From positions 27,833 through 91,832 of the forward strand of contig QAKR01000043.1 in NCBI GenBank assembly GCA_003343705.1: 64,000 nt of DNA. The letters run 5' to 3'. The notes under the pieces were generated by a model. That model saw nothing but the letters and a program-made list of their open reading frames with translations. It was not told the origin of the DNA and searched no databases. Below are positions 24,699 through 33,797 of the stretch, piece by piece. Both the position numbers and the translations under genes were made by a program. How positions within the stretch are numbered: the stretch's first letter is position 1; each line of letters starts with the position of its first letter. This stretch comes from Clostridiales bacterium. Lineage in GTDB: Bacteria; Bacillota; Clostridia; Oscillospirales; UBA644.

Positions 24699-25949
24699 AT
24701 GTCCGACAATTATGCAATCGCAAAAGAGCTTTATGCTTCTTACGGAATCGATACAGAAGAAGCTCTTAAAAAACTTGAAAATATTTCTATTTCACTTCAT
24801 TGCTGGCAAGGCGATGACGTCGGAGGATTCGAAAAAGTAGGCAGTACTTTATCCGGCGGAATACAAGCAACAGGAAATTATCCGGGAAAAGCCAGAACAA
24901 TTACCGAACTTAAAAACGATATCGAATTTGTTTTGTCTAAGCTTCCCGGTAAACATAAACTCAACCTTCATGCGCTTTATCTTGATAACGGAGGCAAATT
25001 CGTAGATAGAGACGAAATCGAACCGAAACACTTTGAAACATGGGTTGACTTTGCAAAGAAAAATAAAATTGGTCTTGATTTTAACCCATCTTATTTCAGC
25101 CATGAAAAAGCTGAAAGCGGGCTCACTCTTTCCAACCCGGATAAAGCTATTCGTGATTTTTGGATTGAACACGGAAAACGCACACGTAAAATTTCTGAAT
25201 ATTTTGGTAAAGAGCTTGGCATTCGCTGCAACACAAACTTTTGGATGCCCGACGGCATGAAAGATACACCGGTTGAGCGCTACAGGTTACGTCAAATAAT
25301 GAAAGAATCTCTTGATGAAATTTTTGCATTACCGATTGATATAAAATGCGACCGTGATGCGTTGGAAAGCAAACTTTTCGGTATCGGCTGCGAAAGCTAC
25401 ACAGTTGTTTCAAATGAATTTGCAACATCTTACGCTGCACAAAACCCCAATGTTATGGTAACCATGGATGCTGGGCATTATCATCCTACAGAAGTAATTT
25501 CAGACAAAATTTCAACAATGGCAACATTCTGCGATGAAATGCTTTTACACGTAAGCCGCCCTGTTCGTTGGGACAGTGACCACGTTGTTATTTTAAATGA
25601 CGAGCTTTGCGACATTGCAAATGAAATAATCCGTGCAGACCTTCTTTCAAAAGTAAATATCGCACTTGACTATTTCGACGCTTCTATAAATCGTATTGCA
25701 GCTTGGATCGTTGGTGTCCGTGCAACTCAAAAAGCATTACTTCGTGCTATTCTTACACCTAACGAAGTTCTTAAAAAATGTGAAGCTGAAGGCGATTATA
25801 CCTCACGTCTTGCACTTAACGAAGAATATAAAGCACTTCCATTCGGACTTGTTTGGGATGAGTTCTGCGCACGTCAAAACGTACCCGGTGGAACGAAATG
25901 GCTTGATGACGTTAAAAAATACGAAAAAGACGTATTATCCAACAGATAA
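24699..25949 (+). CDS. rhaA: L-rhamnose isomerase
   Basis: A 416-residue enzyme of the usual length, converting L-rhamnose to L-rhamnulose. Family landmarks are ISLHCWQGDDVGGFE (about 29-43), LNLHALYLD, GLDFNPSYFSH, LGIRCNTNFWMPDG, and MVTMDAGHYHPTE, which contain the metal- and substrate-binding His, Asp and Glu residues. The ATG is preceded by AAGGAAGGA. The gene stands alone: no rhamnulokinase, aldolase or transporter is next to it in the window. A strong bidirectional terminator follows. Very confident. Confidence 0.95.
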   Translation: MSDNYAIAKELYASYGIDTEEALKKLENISISLHCWQGDDVGGFEKVGSTLSGGIQATGNYPGKARTITELKNDIEFVLSKLPGKHKLNLHALYLDNGGKFVDRDEIEPKHFETWVDFAKKNKIGLDFNPSYFSHEKAESGLTLSNPDKAIRDFWIEHGKRTRKISEYFGKELGIRCNTNFWMPDGMKDTPVERYRLRQIMKESLDEIFALPIDIKCDRDALESKLFGIGCESYTVVSNEFATSYAAQNPNVMVTMDAGHYHPTEVISDKISTMATFCDEMLLHVSRPVRWDSDHVVILNDELCDIANEIIRADLLSKVNIALDYFDASINRIAAWIVGVRATQKALLRAILTPNEVLKKCEAEGDYTSRLALNEEYKALPFGLVWDEFCARQNVPGGTKWLDDVKKYEKDVLSNR

Positions 25950-25964
25950 ATTACATAAAATTTT

Positions 25965-25996
25965 AAAAGGGCTGATTTCAGCCCTTTTATTTTTTA
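25965..25996. terminator. Terminator between rhaA and the hydrogenase-like gene
   Basis: AAAAGGGCTGA/TCAGCCCTTTT inverted repeat followed by ATTTTTT on the plus strand, with an A-run on the other side. It can serve both converging genes. Confidence 0.88.
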
Positions 25997-27223
25997 ATCA
26001 AATTTTCTTATAAAAATATCACTGTTTTCTAAAAACTCTTCAACTGTTTCGAAACCAAGCTCGTTTAACATTTTTAAAACATAAGGATTATTTAACGGCG
26101 TTTTATATTCAGCCTCATCACCATATCTTTCGACATTTACACGGCCGGTCTGCCTGTCCAAAACAGCTTTAGGACCACCGACACACCCACCTATACATCC
26201 CATTCCTTCAAAAAAGTTAGCATCGGCACTCCCATTTTTCAAAGACTCTATCATTGCTCGGCAGGACGGAACGCCTTCTGCCATTTTTGTTTTAATTGCA
26301 ATATTACGCTCCGGAGACATAGCTTTGACTGTTTCCCGAACAGCCTCACTAACGCCACCGCTTTTTGCATAAAGCCTACCTGCACGAGAAGAATGATCTC
26401 TCTCTGTTTCTTTCATTTCCGAAGGATTAATTCCTGCCGCATCAAAAATATCCTGCATTTCACGAAAGGTTAAGACGAAATCAACCGCACCACTTATATC
26501 GGGCTCCCTTGCTTCCGCTTTTTTAGCAACGCACGGCCCGATAAAAACAGTTACTGCATCAGGGTGCATCTTTTTTACAGCACGTCCTGCCGCAATCATA
26601 GGCGACACAGCTCCCGGAACATGAGGGATAAGCTCACTGTACATTTTACGTATCATACCTATCCATATTGGACAGCAACAGCTTGCCAGCTGAAAGTCAG
26701 TTATAGTTTTTACGTTACGATCAAATTCGAGAGCTTCTTTTAAAGTTAAAACATCAGCAAATAATGCAACTTCTATCATTCCGTCAAATCCGAGATCCCG
26801 GAATGCCGTACGAAGCTTACCCGGTGTTACGCCATCAGAAAATTGGCCTAAAAAAGCAGGTGCTATAAGCGCATATACAGGCCCTGAAGCCTCCTTTACA
26901 GCATACAATGCTGGAAGCACATCACGGCTTTGCACCAAAGTACCGTTATTACAAGCTTCAATACAAGCACTGCACCCGGAACAACGGGCTGCATCGATTG
27001 TTATTTTACCGCTTTCATCACGACTTATTGCATCAAAAAGGCAGGAAGCCGTACACTTGCCGTTACCTTCACATTCACATTTTTTTATCTGCCACACAGG
27101 AGCGTGCTTTTCAGGATGGAAAAGGCAATCAAGATGCCCTTCATCCGCACCGCTTATGGACGTTTTTTCACTGTTTACTGCATTTTTTAAAAGTCGTTTA
27201 TATAAATCTTCAAAAGTTGTCAC
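25994..27223 (-). CDS. [FeFe]-hydrogenase-like iron-sulfur protein
   Basis: A 409-residue protein with two ferredoxin-like clusters (C49/C51/C57/C61, an unusual spacing, and the classical C81-x2-C84-x2-C87-x3-C91) and a hydrogenase large-subunit C-terminal domain. Its H-cluster motifs are variant: L1 is SCCCPIW (181-187) in place of TSCCPxW, L2 is GPCVAKKAE (229-237) in place of MPCxxKxxE, and L3 is EGMGCIGGCVGG (EVMACPGGC type). All four H-cluster cysteines are therefore present. It is short and has no HydB/C partner or maturases nearby; it resembles the less-studied, possibly sensory or ferredoxin-linked groups. Hydrogenase activity is not established. Confidence 0.78.
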   Translation of the reverse strand: MTTFEDLYKRLLKNAVNSEKTSISGADEGHLDCLFHPEKHAPVWQIKKCECEGNGKCTASCLFDAISRDESGKITIDAARCSGCSACIEACNNGTLVQSRDVLPALYAVKEASGPVYALIAPAFLGQFSDGVTPGKLRTAFRDLGFDGMIEVALFADVLTLKEALEFDRNVKTITDFQLASCCCPIWIGMIRKMYSELIPHVPGAVSPMIAAGRAVKKMHPDAVTVFIGPCVAKKAEAREPDISGAVDFVLTFREMQDIFDAAGINPSEMKETERDHSSRAGRLYAKSGGVSEAVRETVKAMSPERNIAIKTKMAEGVPSCRAMIESLKNGSADANFFEGMGCIGGCVGGPKAVLDRQTGRVNVERYGDEAEYKTPLNNPYVLKMLNELGFETVEEFLENSDIFIRKFD

Positions 27224-27308
27224 CTATAGTTCCTCCGCCTATTATATTAAATATTATTAAAAAATTATGTAAAATTATACTGATAAGCTATATACCATTC
27301 TTCTCATT

Positions 27309-27956
27309 TTATGTTTCTGATCCAATTACCATTCCGCAATATTCACATTTACCTCCGCCACCATAAATTGTATTAGGTGCTCCGCAATACGGGCATCTAA
27401 TTATTTTTTTATTTTTTTCTGCGTCTTTGTTAGCTTTTTCAATTGAAGAAATAATTATTCTGTGTTCTTTTTCATCCACATAAGCTTGTCCGAAAAACCC
27501 CGCTTCAATCATATCACGAAGGTCTAGGCTTGCCGTTTCATATGACGAGGACATTTCAGACGAAATTTTATCAATGTTTGTTTCGCCCTTTATATCGATG
27601 ATATTATAATAATGTAAATATTTTTCTCCTCTTTTTTTATAGAGAGATGAAAAATATAACAGTAAAATTCCACCGCCTACAAGTAAAAAGGCGGAGACGA
27701 CAGAAGTAATGATATAATTTTGAGTAGTAAGTTGGCTCTCTTGCGTACCGGTTAAAGGAACAATAATATAAAAAGCCCACAGAGCAATAAGCACTATGCC
27801 TAAAACCCGCATAACTTTAGCATTTTTAACATATCTTTGTTTTTCACTTTTGACTTTTAAAATTAATAAAGGTATCCCGGCCGGAAAAAAAATAAATAAA
27901 ATAATAATAACCAGCGGCCAAGAGACACCCTGTGTTTTTTCGGACATATTTATCAT
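27309..27956 (-). CDS. Membrane protein with C-terminal zinc ribbon
   Basis: A 215-residue protein with three hydrophobic segments (about 15-33, 47-67, 82-106), a cytoplasmic domain with a winged-helix-like segment (YETASLDLRDMIEAGFFGQAY), and a C-terminal zinc ribbon with CPYCG and CEYCG knuckles (about 187-208). I do not recognise a named family; similar proteins occur in Clostridia. The start at 27956 lacks a strong Shine-Dalgarno; the ATG 9 bp downstream is an alternative. Function unknown. Confidence 0.65.
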   Translation of the reverse strand: MINMSEKTQGVSWPLVIIILFIFFPAGIPLLILKVKSEKQRYVKNAKVMRVLGIVLIALWAFYIIVPLTGTQESQLTTQNYIITSVVSAFLLVGGGILLLYFSSLYKKRGEKYLHYYNIIDIKGETNIDKISSEMSSSYETASLDLRDMIEAGFFGQAYVDEKEHRIIISSIEKANKDAEKNKKIIRCPYCGAPNTIYGGGGKCEYCGMVIGSET

Positions 27957-28026
27957 CTACTTTTTTTTATTATGATATCATACAATAAATAAAAAGTCAA
28001 GCTAAAAACATACGCACTTAAATCAG

Positions 28027-29325
28027 CTATTTTTTAAGATTTCCTGTTGCAGGGTTGTCAATAAGTTTACCATCTTCTGTAAATCGAGAACCATGACAAG
28101 GGCAGTCCCAGGAATGTTCTTGATCATTCCATTTTAAGGCACAACCTAAATGGGGGCAGCGTTTTTTTGATATTGTCAAAAGATTTTTAACAGCCTCAAA
28201 TGAGTTTACTGCAAGCTGGGCTCTTAAAATAGTTCTTGTAGGCAGAAAAACTTGTTCGTATTCGCTTTTACGGCCGCATACCATATCTGAAAGAATTGTT
28301 GCAGCCACCATAGAAGAGGTCATTCCCCATTTATTAAAACCTGTAGCAACATAAAAATCAGGTGTGTTTTTTGAATATAAACCTATATAGGGAATACGGT
28401 CGAGAGTCATACAGTCCTGTGTTGCCCAACGGTATTTTTCTACTGCATCAGGATAATAACGATTTGCAAATTCCTCAAGCTCTGACCAGTTTCCCCCTTT
28501 TTTTCCTGTTCTATGATCGCCTCCTCCTATGAGTAACAGGTTTTTATAATTACGAAAAGACATCCCGTTATCAGCTTCATCCACATACATACCATTAACA
28601 TCTTCTGCATTTTCTAATGCGATTACATATGAACGATGCTGATACATTTTAATAAAATAATTTCCGTGTTTATTGATAAACGGGAAGTGTGTTGTAGTAA
28701 TAATTTTGTTTGCGGTAATAACTGCATTATCTGTAGTCGCTTTATGCTCACTAAGTTCCCTAACAGCAGAATTTTCAAAAATATTTAGTTTTGCAGAAAT
28801 AGCAGAAATGAATTTTAAAGGATTGAACTGTGCTTGGTTTTTAAATTTTATTGCTCCGCAAACAGGAAACGGTAACGAAATATTTTTTAAATACTCTGCA
28901 TCAAAACCAAGTTTATCAAGGGCTTTTTTTTCTTTTATGATTTTTTTATGATTATCAAGAGAATATACAAATGCGTCTTTATTTTCAAAATCACAATCAA
29001 TGTTTTTACAAATCTCCCTAAATTTTTCAACGGCAGCTTGATTTGCGTTTAAATACATTTTAGCTTTATCAATACCAAAATCCTTTATTAACTGATCGTA
29101 GATTAAACCATGTTGAGAAGTTATTTTTGCAGTTGTGTTTTTGGTAACACCGTTACCTATTCGGGTTGCTTCTAACAGAACATAATCAACACCTGCTTTT
29201 TCAAGCATATAAGCACACAATATTCCAGCCATTCCACCGCCGATTATAAGGACATCTGTTTTTATATTTCTGTTTAATGTTTCAAAAACCGGAAAATCAG
29301 TTAAATCAGACCAAACCGATTTCAT
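28027..29325 (-). CDS. FAD-dependent oxidoreductase with C-terminal Rieske domain
   Basis: A 432-residue protein with an N-terminal DAO-type FAD domain (GGGMAG at 29-34, then LLEATRIGNGVTKNTTAKI) and a C-terminal Rieske [2Fe-2S] domain with both ligand motifs, CPHLGC (390-395) and CPCHGS (408-413): Cys390, His392, Cys408 and His411 would bind the cluster, with Cys395 and Cys410 positioned for the usual disulfide. The fusion is a known family of small-molecule oxidases. The substrate is unknown. It is upstream of the zinc-ribbon gene on the same strand and 25 bp from the DUF255 gene. Confidence 0.88.
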   Translation of the reverse strand: MKSVWSDLTDFPVFETLNRNIKTDVLIIGGGMAGILCAYMLEKAGVDYVLLEATRIGNGVTKNTTAKITSQHGLIYDQLIKDFGIDKAKMYLNANQAAVEKFREICKNIDCDFENKDAFVYSLDNHKKIIKEKKALDKLGFDAEYLKNISLPFPVCGAIKFKNQAQFNPLKFISAISAKLNIFENSAVRELSEHKATTDNAVITANKIITTTHFPFINKHGNYFIKMYQHRSYVIALENAEDVNGMYVDEADNGMSFRNYKNLLLIGGGDHRTGKKGGNWSELEEFANRYYPDAVEKYRWATQDCMTLDRIPYIGLYSKNTPDFYVATGFNKWGMTSSMVAATILSDMVCGRKSEYEQVFLPTRTILRAQLAVNSFEAVKNLLTISKKRCPHLGCALKWNDQEHSWDCPCHGSRFTEDGKLIDNPATGNLKK

Positions 29326-29349
29326 AATACCACTTCCATACTTAATTTT

Positions 29350-31290
29350 TTAAATATTTTCAATTGTGTTTGAGGGCGGGAGGCAATTGTTATTCTTACA
29401 AACATAATAAGTTGTTTTATTATTTAACAATCTATACTCCTGTGTTGGTTTTTCTAAAACCGTAACAACTGAATCAATAGGGATTATGCAAGATATTTTT
29501 TTTAACTCTTTTGGATCTTTAAGCACAGCAGTTATTCTTTGCGGCGGTTTTATATAATCGAAAAGAGCTGTAAGAAAAAAAGAAAAACCCGCGGGATATT
29601 GTTCTGAATTTGCTGACATGAAATCAACTTGTTTGTTTAACAATCTCATATAGTCCTCATTATCCGTAAGATAATAAAGCCTTAAAAGATTATATGTCAT
29701 AACGGAATTTCCGCTGGGGATTGACAGATCATACGTTTCTTTAGGACGAATAATCAACTGTTCATTCTCATTACCGTATAAATAAAATCCGCCTTTTTTA
29801 TGATCATAAAAGTTTAAAATTGTTATATCACAAAAACTTATAGCTTTATTAAAATAATATTTATTAAATGTTGTTTCATAAAGGCAAATCAAAGCAAAAG
29901 TATAAAACGCGTAATCATCAAGAAACCCTTTGCTACCGTTTTTTTGTGATCTAAAGCTGACATAAAGTAAACCATTTTTTAATAGATTTTTTTCTATAAA
30001 TTGTTGAGCTTTTTCTGCTGCATTTAAATAAACATCTTTATCACTTACACGATATAAATAAGCAAAGGCAGCTATTGCCAATGAATTCCATGCAGTTAAT
30101 ATTTTATCATCTAAATGAAGCGTATTTCTATTTTTCCGGTAATTATATATTAACGGCAAATATTCATCATATTTTCCACTTAAATCATCATTATTTAAGA
30201 GGTTCGGAATATTCTCACCATTTAAATCTCCATTTTCGGTAATATCATAATATTTATTAAATTCAGCCCCGACTTTTTCACCTAAAAGATTAATTATTTC
30301 AAAAGGCTTAAATAAATAATACTTACCTTCCACACCGTTAATATCTGCATCTTGTGCACTGTAAAATCCACCTTCAGGGCTCGTCATCTCACGCATAATA
30401 TACAATGCAGTTTTTTCTGCAACATTTAAGTAGAAAGCATTTTTGGTAATAGAATACGCTTTGCAATAGCTCATAACTAACAATGAATTGTCATATAGCA
30501 TTTTCTCAAAATGGGGTATTAAAAAAGCATTATCGGTAGAGTAGCGAGAAAACCCATAACCTACATGATCAAAGATCCCGCCGCAGTACATTTTTTTAAG
30601 TGTAATCTCAACCATATTCAAAGCTTCTGAATCTTTGCTTGCCTCATAATATTTCATTAAAAACAATAGATTATGAGGCGTTGGAAATTTGGGCGCAGGC
30701 CCAAACCCACCAAAATCCTTGTCAAAACGTTGTTTAAAAATATTTACTGCAAGGTCAATCAGATTAACATCTGTTTTTGTTGAATTAGTTGATTCATGAT
30801 TCAAATATAGTACAATTTCATCTGCAGATTGCAATAAAGCTTCACGGTCTGATTTCCACTTTTCATCAATTATCTGAAGAAGCTGAATAAACCCTATTGC
30901 ACCGTAATGAGAGTCTTTAGGAAAATACGTTCCCGCAAAAAAGGGCTTTTGATCACAGGTCATGAAAATGCTTGTCGGCCAGCCTGCATTCCCGGTAAAA
31001 GCCTGGCATACCTGCATATAAATACTGTCTATATCCGGGCGTTCTTCTTTATCAACTTTTATAGATATAAAATTTTCATTCAAGAGTGTTGCAACATTTT
31101 CATCCTCAAAGCTTTCATGAGCCATCACATGACACCAATGGCAAGTACTATACCCTATGCTTAAAAAAATCGGCTTGTCCTCTATCTTTGCTTTCTCAAA
31201 AGCTTCATCACACCACGGATACCAATTTACAGGATTTTCCGCATGTTGCAAAAGATATGGGCTTGTTTGGCTTTGTAAACGGTTTTTCAA
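29350..31290 (-). CDS. DUF255/YyaL thioredoxin-fold and six-hairpin protein
   Basis: A 646-residue protein of the YyaL/SPATA20 family. The N-terminal thioredoxin-like domain begins [21 protein letters not shown] and carries a CHWC active-site-like pair (Cys50, Cys53) followed by MAHESFED. The remainder is an alpha/alpha barrel resembling N-acylglucosamine 2-epimerase or glycosidase folds ([40 protein letters not shown]). Length is a little below the usual 670-690. The biochemical role of the family is not established; redox and sugar-related functions have been suggested. Family call very confident. Confidence 0.9.
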   Translation of the reverse strand: MKNRLQSQTSPYLLQHAENPVNWYPWCDEAFEKAKIEDKPIFLSIGYSTCHWCHVMAHESFEDENVATLLNENFISIKVDKEERPDIDSIYMQVCQAFTGNAGWPTSIFMTCDQKPFFAGTYFPKDSHYGAIGFIQLLQIIDEKWKSDREALLQSADEIVLYLNHESTNSTKTDVNLIDLAVNIFKQRFDKDFGGFGPAPKFPTPHNLLFLMKYYEASKDSEALNMVEITLKKMYCGGIFDHVGYGFSRYSTDNAFLIPHFEKMLYDNSLLVMSYCKAYSITKNAFYLNVAEKTALYIMREMTSPEGGFYSAQDADINGVEGKYYLFKPFEIINLLGEKVGAEFNKYYDITENGDLNGENIPNLLNNDDLSGKYDEYLPLIYNYRKNRNTLHLDDKILTAWNSLAIAAFAYLYRVSDKDVYLNAAEKAQQFIEKNLLKNGLLYVSFRSQKNGSKGFLDDYAFYTFALICLYETTFNKYYFNKAISFCDITILNFYDHKKGGFYLYGNENEQLIIRPKETYDLSIPSGNSVMTYNLLRLYYLTDNEDYMRLLNKQVDFMSANSEQYPAGFSFFLTALFDYIKPPQRITAVLKDPKELKKISCIIPIDSVVTVLEKPTQEYRLLNNKTTYYVCKNNNCLPPSNTIENI

Positions 31291-31344
31291 AGTATCACCC
31301 CTATAAGTAGTATTCTTAATGAAATTATATTTTATGTAAAAAAT

Positions 31345-31377
31345 AAGATCGCAACTTAAATATTGCGATCTTTTTTA
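31345..31377 (-). terminator. Terminator of the superoxide dismutase gene
   Basis: AAGATCGCAA/TTGCGATCTT inverted repeat (arms 31345-31354 and 31363-31372), with A/T runs on both sides, directly after the SOD stop codon on the minus strand. Confidence 0.82.
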
Positions 31378-32001
31378 TTATTTTATACAATTTAAATACC
31401 TTTGATTTACCTCATCCCAATTAATAACATTAAACCAGTCGTCAATATAATCAGCCCTGAGATTATAATGTTTTAAATAATAAGCATGTTCCCAAACATC
31501 AAGGGCAATAAGAGGACATAAGTTTTGTTCAAGCGGAGTATTTTGATTTGGGGTTGTTACAATTTTTAACTTTCCGTTATCGTATACAAGCCATGCATAC
31601 CCTGAACCGAAAACAGAAAGTGCAGTTTTTTTTAAAAGGCCTTTAAAATCTTCAAAACTTCCGAAATTTTTATTTATAGATTCTGCCATTGTATCTGAAA
31701 CAGTTGTTTTTTGTGGTGACATCTGGTTAAAATATAATAAATGGTTATACACACCACCGGAATTATTTCGTATGGGGGCTTGCAAATCCTTAGGCAAATT
31801 AGGCAAATTTACTATTAATTGTTCAAGAGAACACCGTTGCAACTGCGGATATCCTTTTAAGATTGTATTTAAATTATTTATGTATGTTTGTAAATGTTTA
31901 TCATGATGTAAGTACATTGTTTTTTCATCAATATAAGGTTCTAATGCGTTATATGCATATGGTAATGGCTCGTTAACAAACGGATAGTACTGATTGATCA
32001 T
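31378..32001 (-). CDS. sodA: Superoxide dismutase (Fe/Mn family)
   Basis: About 207 residues. The metal ligands are present: the first His in YLHHDKH (His32), His in VYNHLLYF, and Asp and His in DVWEHAYY. The sequence NEPLPYAYNALEPYID near the N-terminus is the family start. It converts superoxide to oxygen and hydrogen peroxide. The frame extends to a GTG at 32010, but AGAGGTGA is the ribosome-binding site for the ATG at 32001, which is taken as the start. The metal (Fe, Mn or cambialistic) cannot be decided here. It lies in a run of redox-related genes on the minus strand. Confidence 0.93.
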   Translation of the reverse strand: MINQYYPFVNEPLPYAYNALEPYIDEKTMYLHHDKHLQTYINNLNTILKGYPQLQRCSLEQLIVNLPNLPKDLQAPIRNNSGGVYNHLLYFNQMSPQKTTVSDTMAESINKNFGSFEDFKGLLKKTALSVFGSGYAWLVYDNGKLKIVTTPNQNTPLEQNLCPLIALDVWEHAYYLKHYNLRADYIDDWFNVINWDEVNQRYLNCIK

Positions 32002-32054
32002 AATTTTCACCTCTGTATCATTTTATGACAAAAAGACAGAACTGTGCTTAATTG

Positions 32055-32609
32055 TTACAATACAATTCCGTATGCTCCGGTTGTTGTATCACAAAATATG
32101 GGATAATGAGGTGGTATAAAGGTAAAGACTATAAAAGCTAAAAAAATCACTATAATTGTTATAACAGAAAAAATAATTTTTAGAGCAGTCGGTTTAACAT
32201 ATGTATAGACATGTATGGCAAGTTTTAATGCAATAAAATAACAAATATAAACTAAAATTATATCAAAAATTAAAGATTCAATGCCCAACGCACCTGTGTA
32301 AGAATAAAATATAAATAAAACTGTTAAAGGGGCTGTAACAACAGAAACTGCAGTTGCAATAATCCACTTATGCAGGTCAATTTGACATTTTCTTTTTTTA
32401 ATAAAATACATTATAATCCACCATAAAAGGTTCGGAAAAACCATGAATTTTAAATGTTCCCAAACGCTTTCATTTACAGGATTAAACAGTCCAACTATTA
32501 TTAAATTTCCGCTTAATGCATACGCAAAATGAGAAAAACTTGCAATAAGGCCTAAGATAATAGTATTAATTAATACAAACAGTATACCGAATCTGCATTC
32601 TTTACTCAT
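32055..32609 (-). CDS. Integral membrane protein, DUF6512-like
   Basis: A 184-residue protein with about six transmembrane helices and the motif FNPVNESVWEHLKFMVFPNL (residues 42-61), which I associate with a clostridial DUF (probably DUF6512), though I cannot confirm the number. The motif's acidic and His residues lie between helices 1 and 2. It is 54 bp upstream of sodA on the same strand, so the two may be co-transcribed. Function unknown. Confidence 0.6.
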   Translation of the reverse strand: MSKECRFGILFVLINTIILGLIASFSHFAYALSGNLIIVGLFNPVNESVWEHLKFMVFPNLLWWIIMYFIKKRKCQIDLHKWIIATAVSVVTAPLTVLFIFYSYTGALGIESLIFDIILVYICYFIALKLAIHVYTYVKPTALKIIFSVITIIVIFLAFIVFTFIPPHYPIFCDTTTGAYGIVL

Positions 32610-32815
32610 AAAATTACCTTCACTAATTTTTGTTTCATTATATGATAAAAAAGCATATTTGTTTCATTTGATTTAAATATAAACAATTTAACCGTAAATC
32701 TTTATAACCTTAGTTTCTTTTGCATGGATTTCCAGATGGTATATTATATAAGCTCAGTTTTTCAGATAATATTGTACTCATAAAAACATTATACCTTTAC
32801 AAAATAAATTTATTA

Positions 32816-33667
32816 TTAATTCTTATAAAATATATCTCCGTTACATTCAACCTCTCCATAAATTTTTTCACAAGTTATATTTCCACTACACTCAACAGAA
32901 CCATTTATATTACCACAGTTAATCTGAGTGCATTCAACAGACCCCTCAACATTACCACAATAAACTTGTTGTCCCGCTTCTACAGAACCACCAACATTAC
33001 CACAACTAACGTTTTGTCCTGCATCTATCGAATATCCCACATTACCACAATTAACTCCAGCCCCTGCATCAACATCTCCTGTAACATTACCACAGTTCAC
33101 GTCACAACCTGCACTTACTCCTCCGTTTATTTCACTATTGCAATTAATATTACATCCAGCATTCGCACCGCCGTTAATACCACCGCCAGAATTAATATCA
33201 CACCCTGCAGTTGCTCCACCATTTATAATATTACAATTTATGTCACAAGCTGCATTTGCACCGTTTTTAATTTCTCCACATTCAATATTACAATAGCTTA
33301 CAACATTTAATGCTTCACCATTATATTTAAATATAAATTTCGATATATCATCACATTTTTCTAAAATTTTATGTCCTTTATACACTACACCACGTATAGT
33401 TTCATCATCACACCATGGCAAATCTTGCGTTAAATCAAAATGTGGCTCTTTTATAATTACCTTGCCAAACAGGTCATCAATGTGCACACCAAATATATCT
33501 GCAAGAACAGGTAATAACGTAATATCCGGGCTTGATTGGCCATTTTCCCATTTTGATATTGCCTGAAAAGACAAATTCACCTTTTCAGCAAGTGATTCTT
33601 GCGTTAAATTATTGGCTTTACGTAAAAATGATATATTATCTGCTAATATTTTTGAGTAATTTTTCAT
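32816..33667 (-). CDS. XRE-family regulator fused to a cysteine-rich 15-residue-repeat solenoid
   Basis: About 283 residues. Residues 4-60 are an XRE helix-turn-helix (ISFLRKANNLTQESLAEKVN, ISKWENGQSSPD). After a linker (60-115), the C-terminal half is a series of about ten repeats of roughly 15 residues of the form V-x-G-S-V-E-A-G-x-x-V-x-C-G-N, with one or two cysteines each; they resemble bactofilin-like beta-solenoids and would stack Cys residues along a face. Cys is very rich there. The frame runs upstream to 33694, but AAAGGGGA lies 6 bp before the ATG at 33667. It may bind the 39-bp palindrome upstream. Function unknown. Confidence 0.75.
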   Translation of the reverse strand: MKNYSKILADNISFLRKANNLTQESLAEKVNLSFQAISKWENGQSSPDITLLPVLADIFGVHIDDLFGKVIIKEPHFDLTQDLPWCDDETIRGVVYKGHKILEKCDDISKFIFKYNGEALNVVSYCNIECGEIKNGANAACDINCNIINGGATAGCDINSGGGINGGANAGCNINCNSEINGGVSAGCDVNCGNVTGDVDAGAGVNCGNVGYSIDAGQNVSCGNVGGSVEAGQQVYCGNVEGSVECTQINCGNINGSVECSGNITCEKIYGEVECNGDIFYKN

Positions 33668-33741
33668 GAGAACATCCCCTTTCGTTAATAACATTATAAA
33701 TCATGAAAATAATTTACACCATAACCTATTTGTTGAAAAAA

Positions 33742-33780
33742 TTATGGTACAATTCAACTAATAGTTGAATTGTACCATAA
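33742..33780. promoter_or_regulatory. Perfect 39-bp palindrome, putative operator
   Basis: Two 19-bp arms (33742-33760 and 33762-33780) around a single A. The arm reads TTATGGTACAATTCAACTA. It covers the -10 and predicted start of the minus-strand XRE promoter. A T-run follows on the minus strand, so a terminator is a second reading, but the predicted start site lies near its centre, which would prevent the RNA hairpin from forming on the XRE mRNA. Confidence 0.7.
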
Positions 33781-33797
33781 AATATTAAGAATTTCAA
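33769..33797 (-). promoter_or_regulatory. Predicted promoter of the XRE-solenoid gene
   Basis: On the minus strand, TTGAAA (33797-33792) and TACAAT (33774-33769) with 17-bp spacing; the -10 is inside the palindrome. The leader would be about 95 bases. Confidence 0.6.

Noticed and set aside
32720..33310. A threonine/isoleucine-rich plus-strand open frame of 196 codons
   Set aside because: It is the complement of the cysteine-rich repeats of the XRE-solenoid gene, whose DNA repeats leave the opposite strand open. It has no ribosome-binding site and its composition is an artefact.
32816..33330. Periodic DNA resembling a short CRISPR or minisatellite array
   Set aside because: The repeats are about 45 bp, imperfect and in frame, and encode the 15-residue protein repeats. 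There are no unique spacers and no cas genes.
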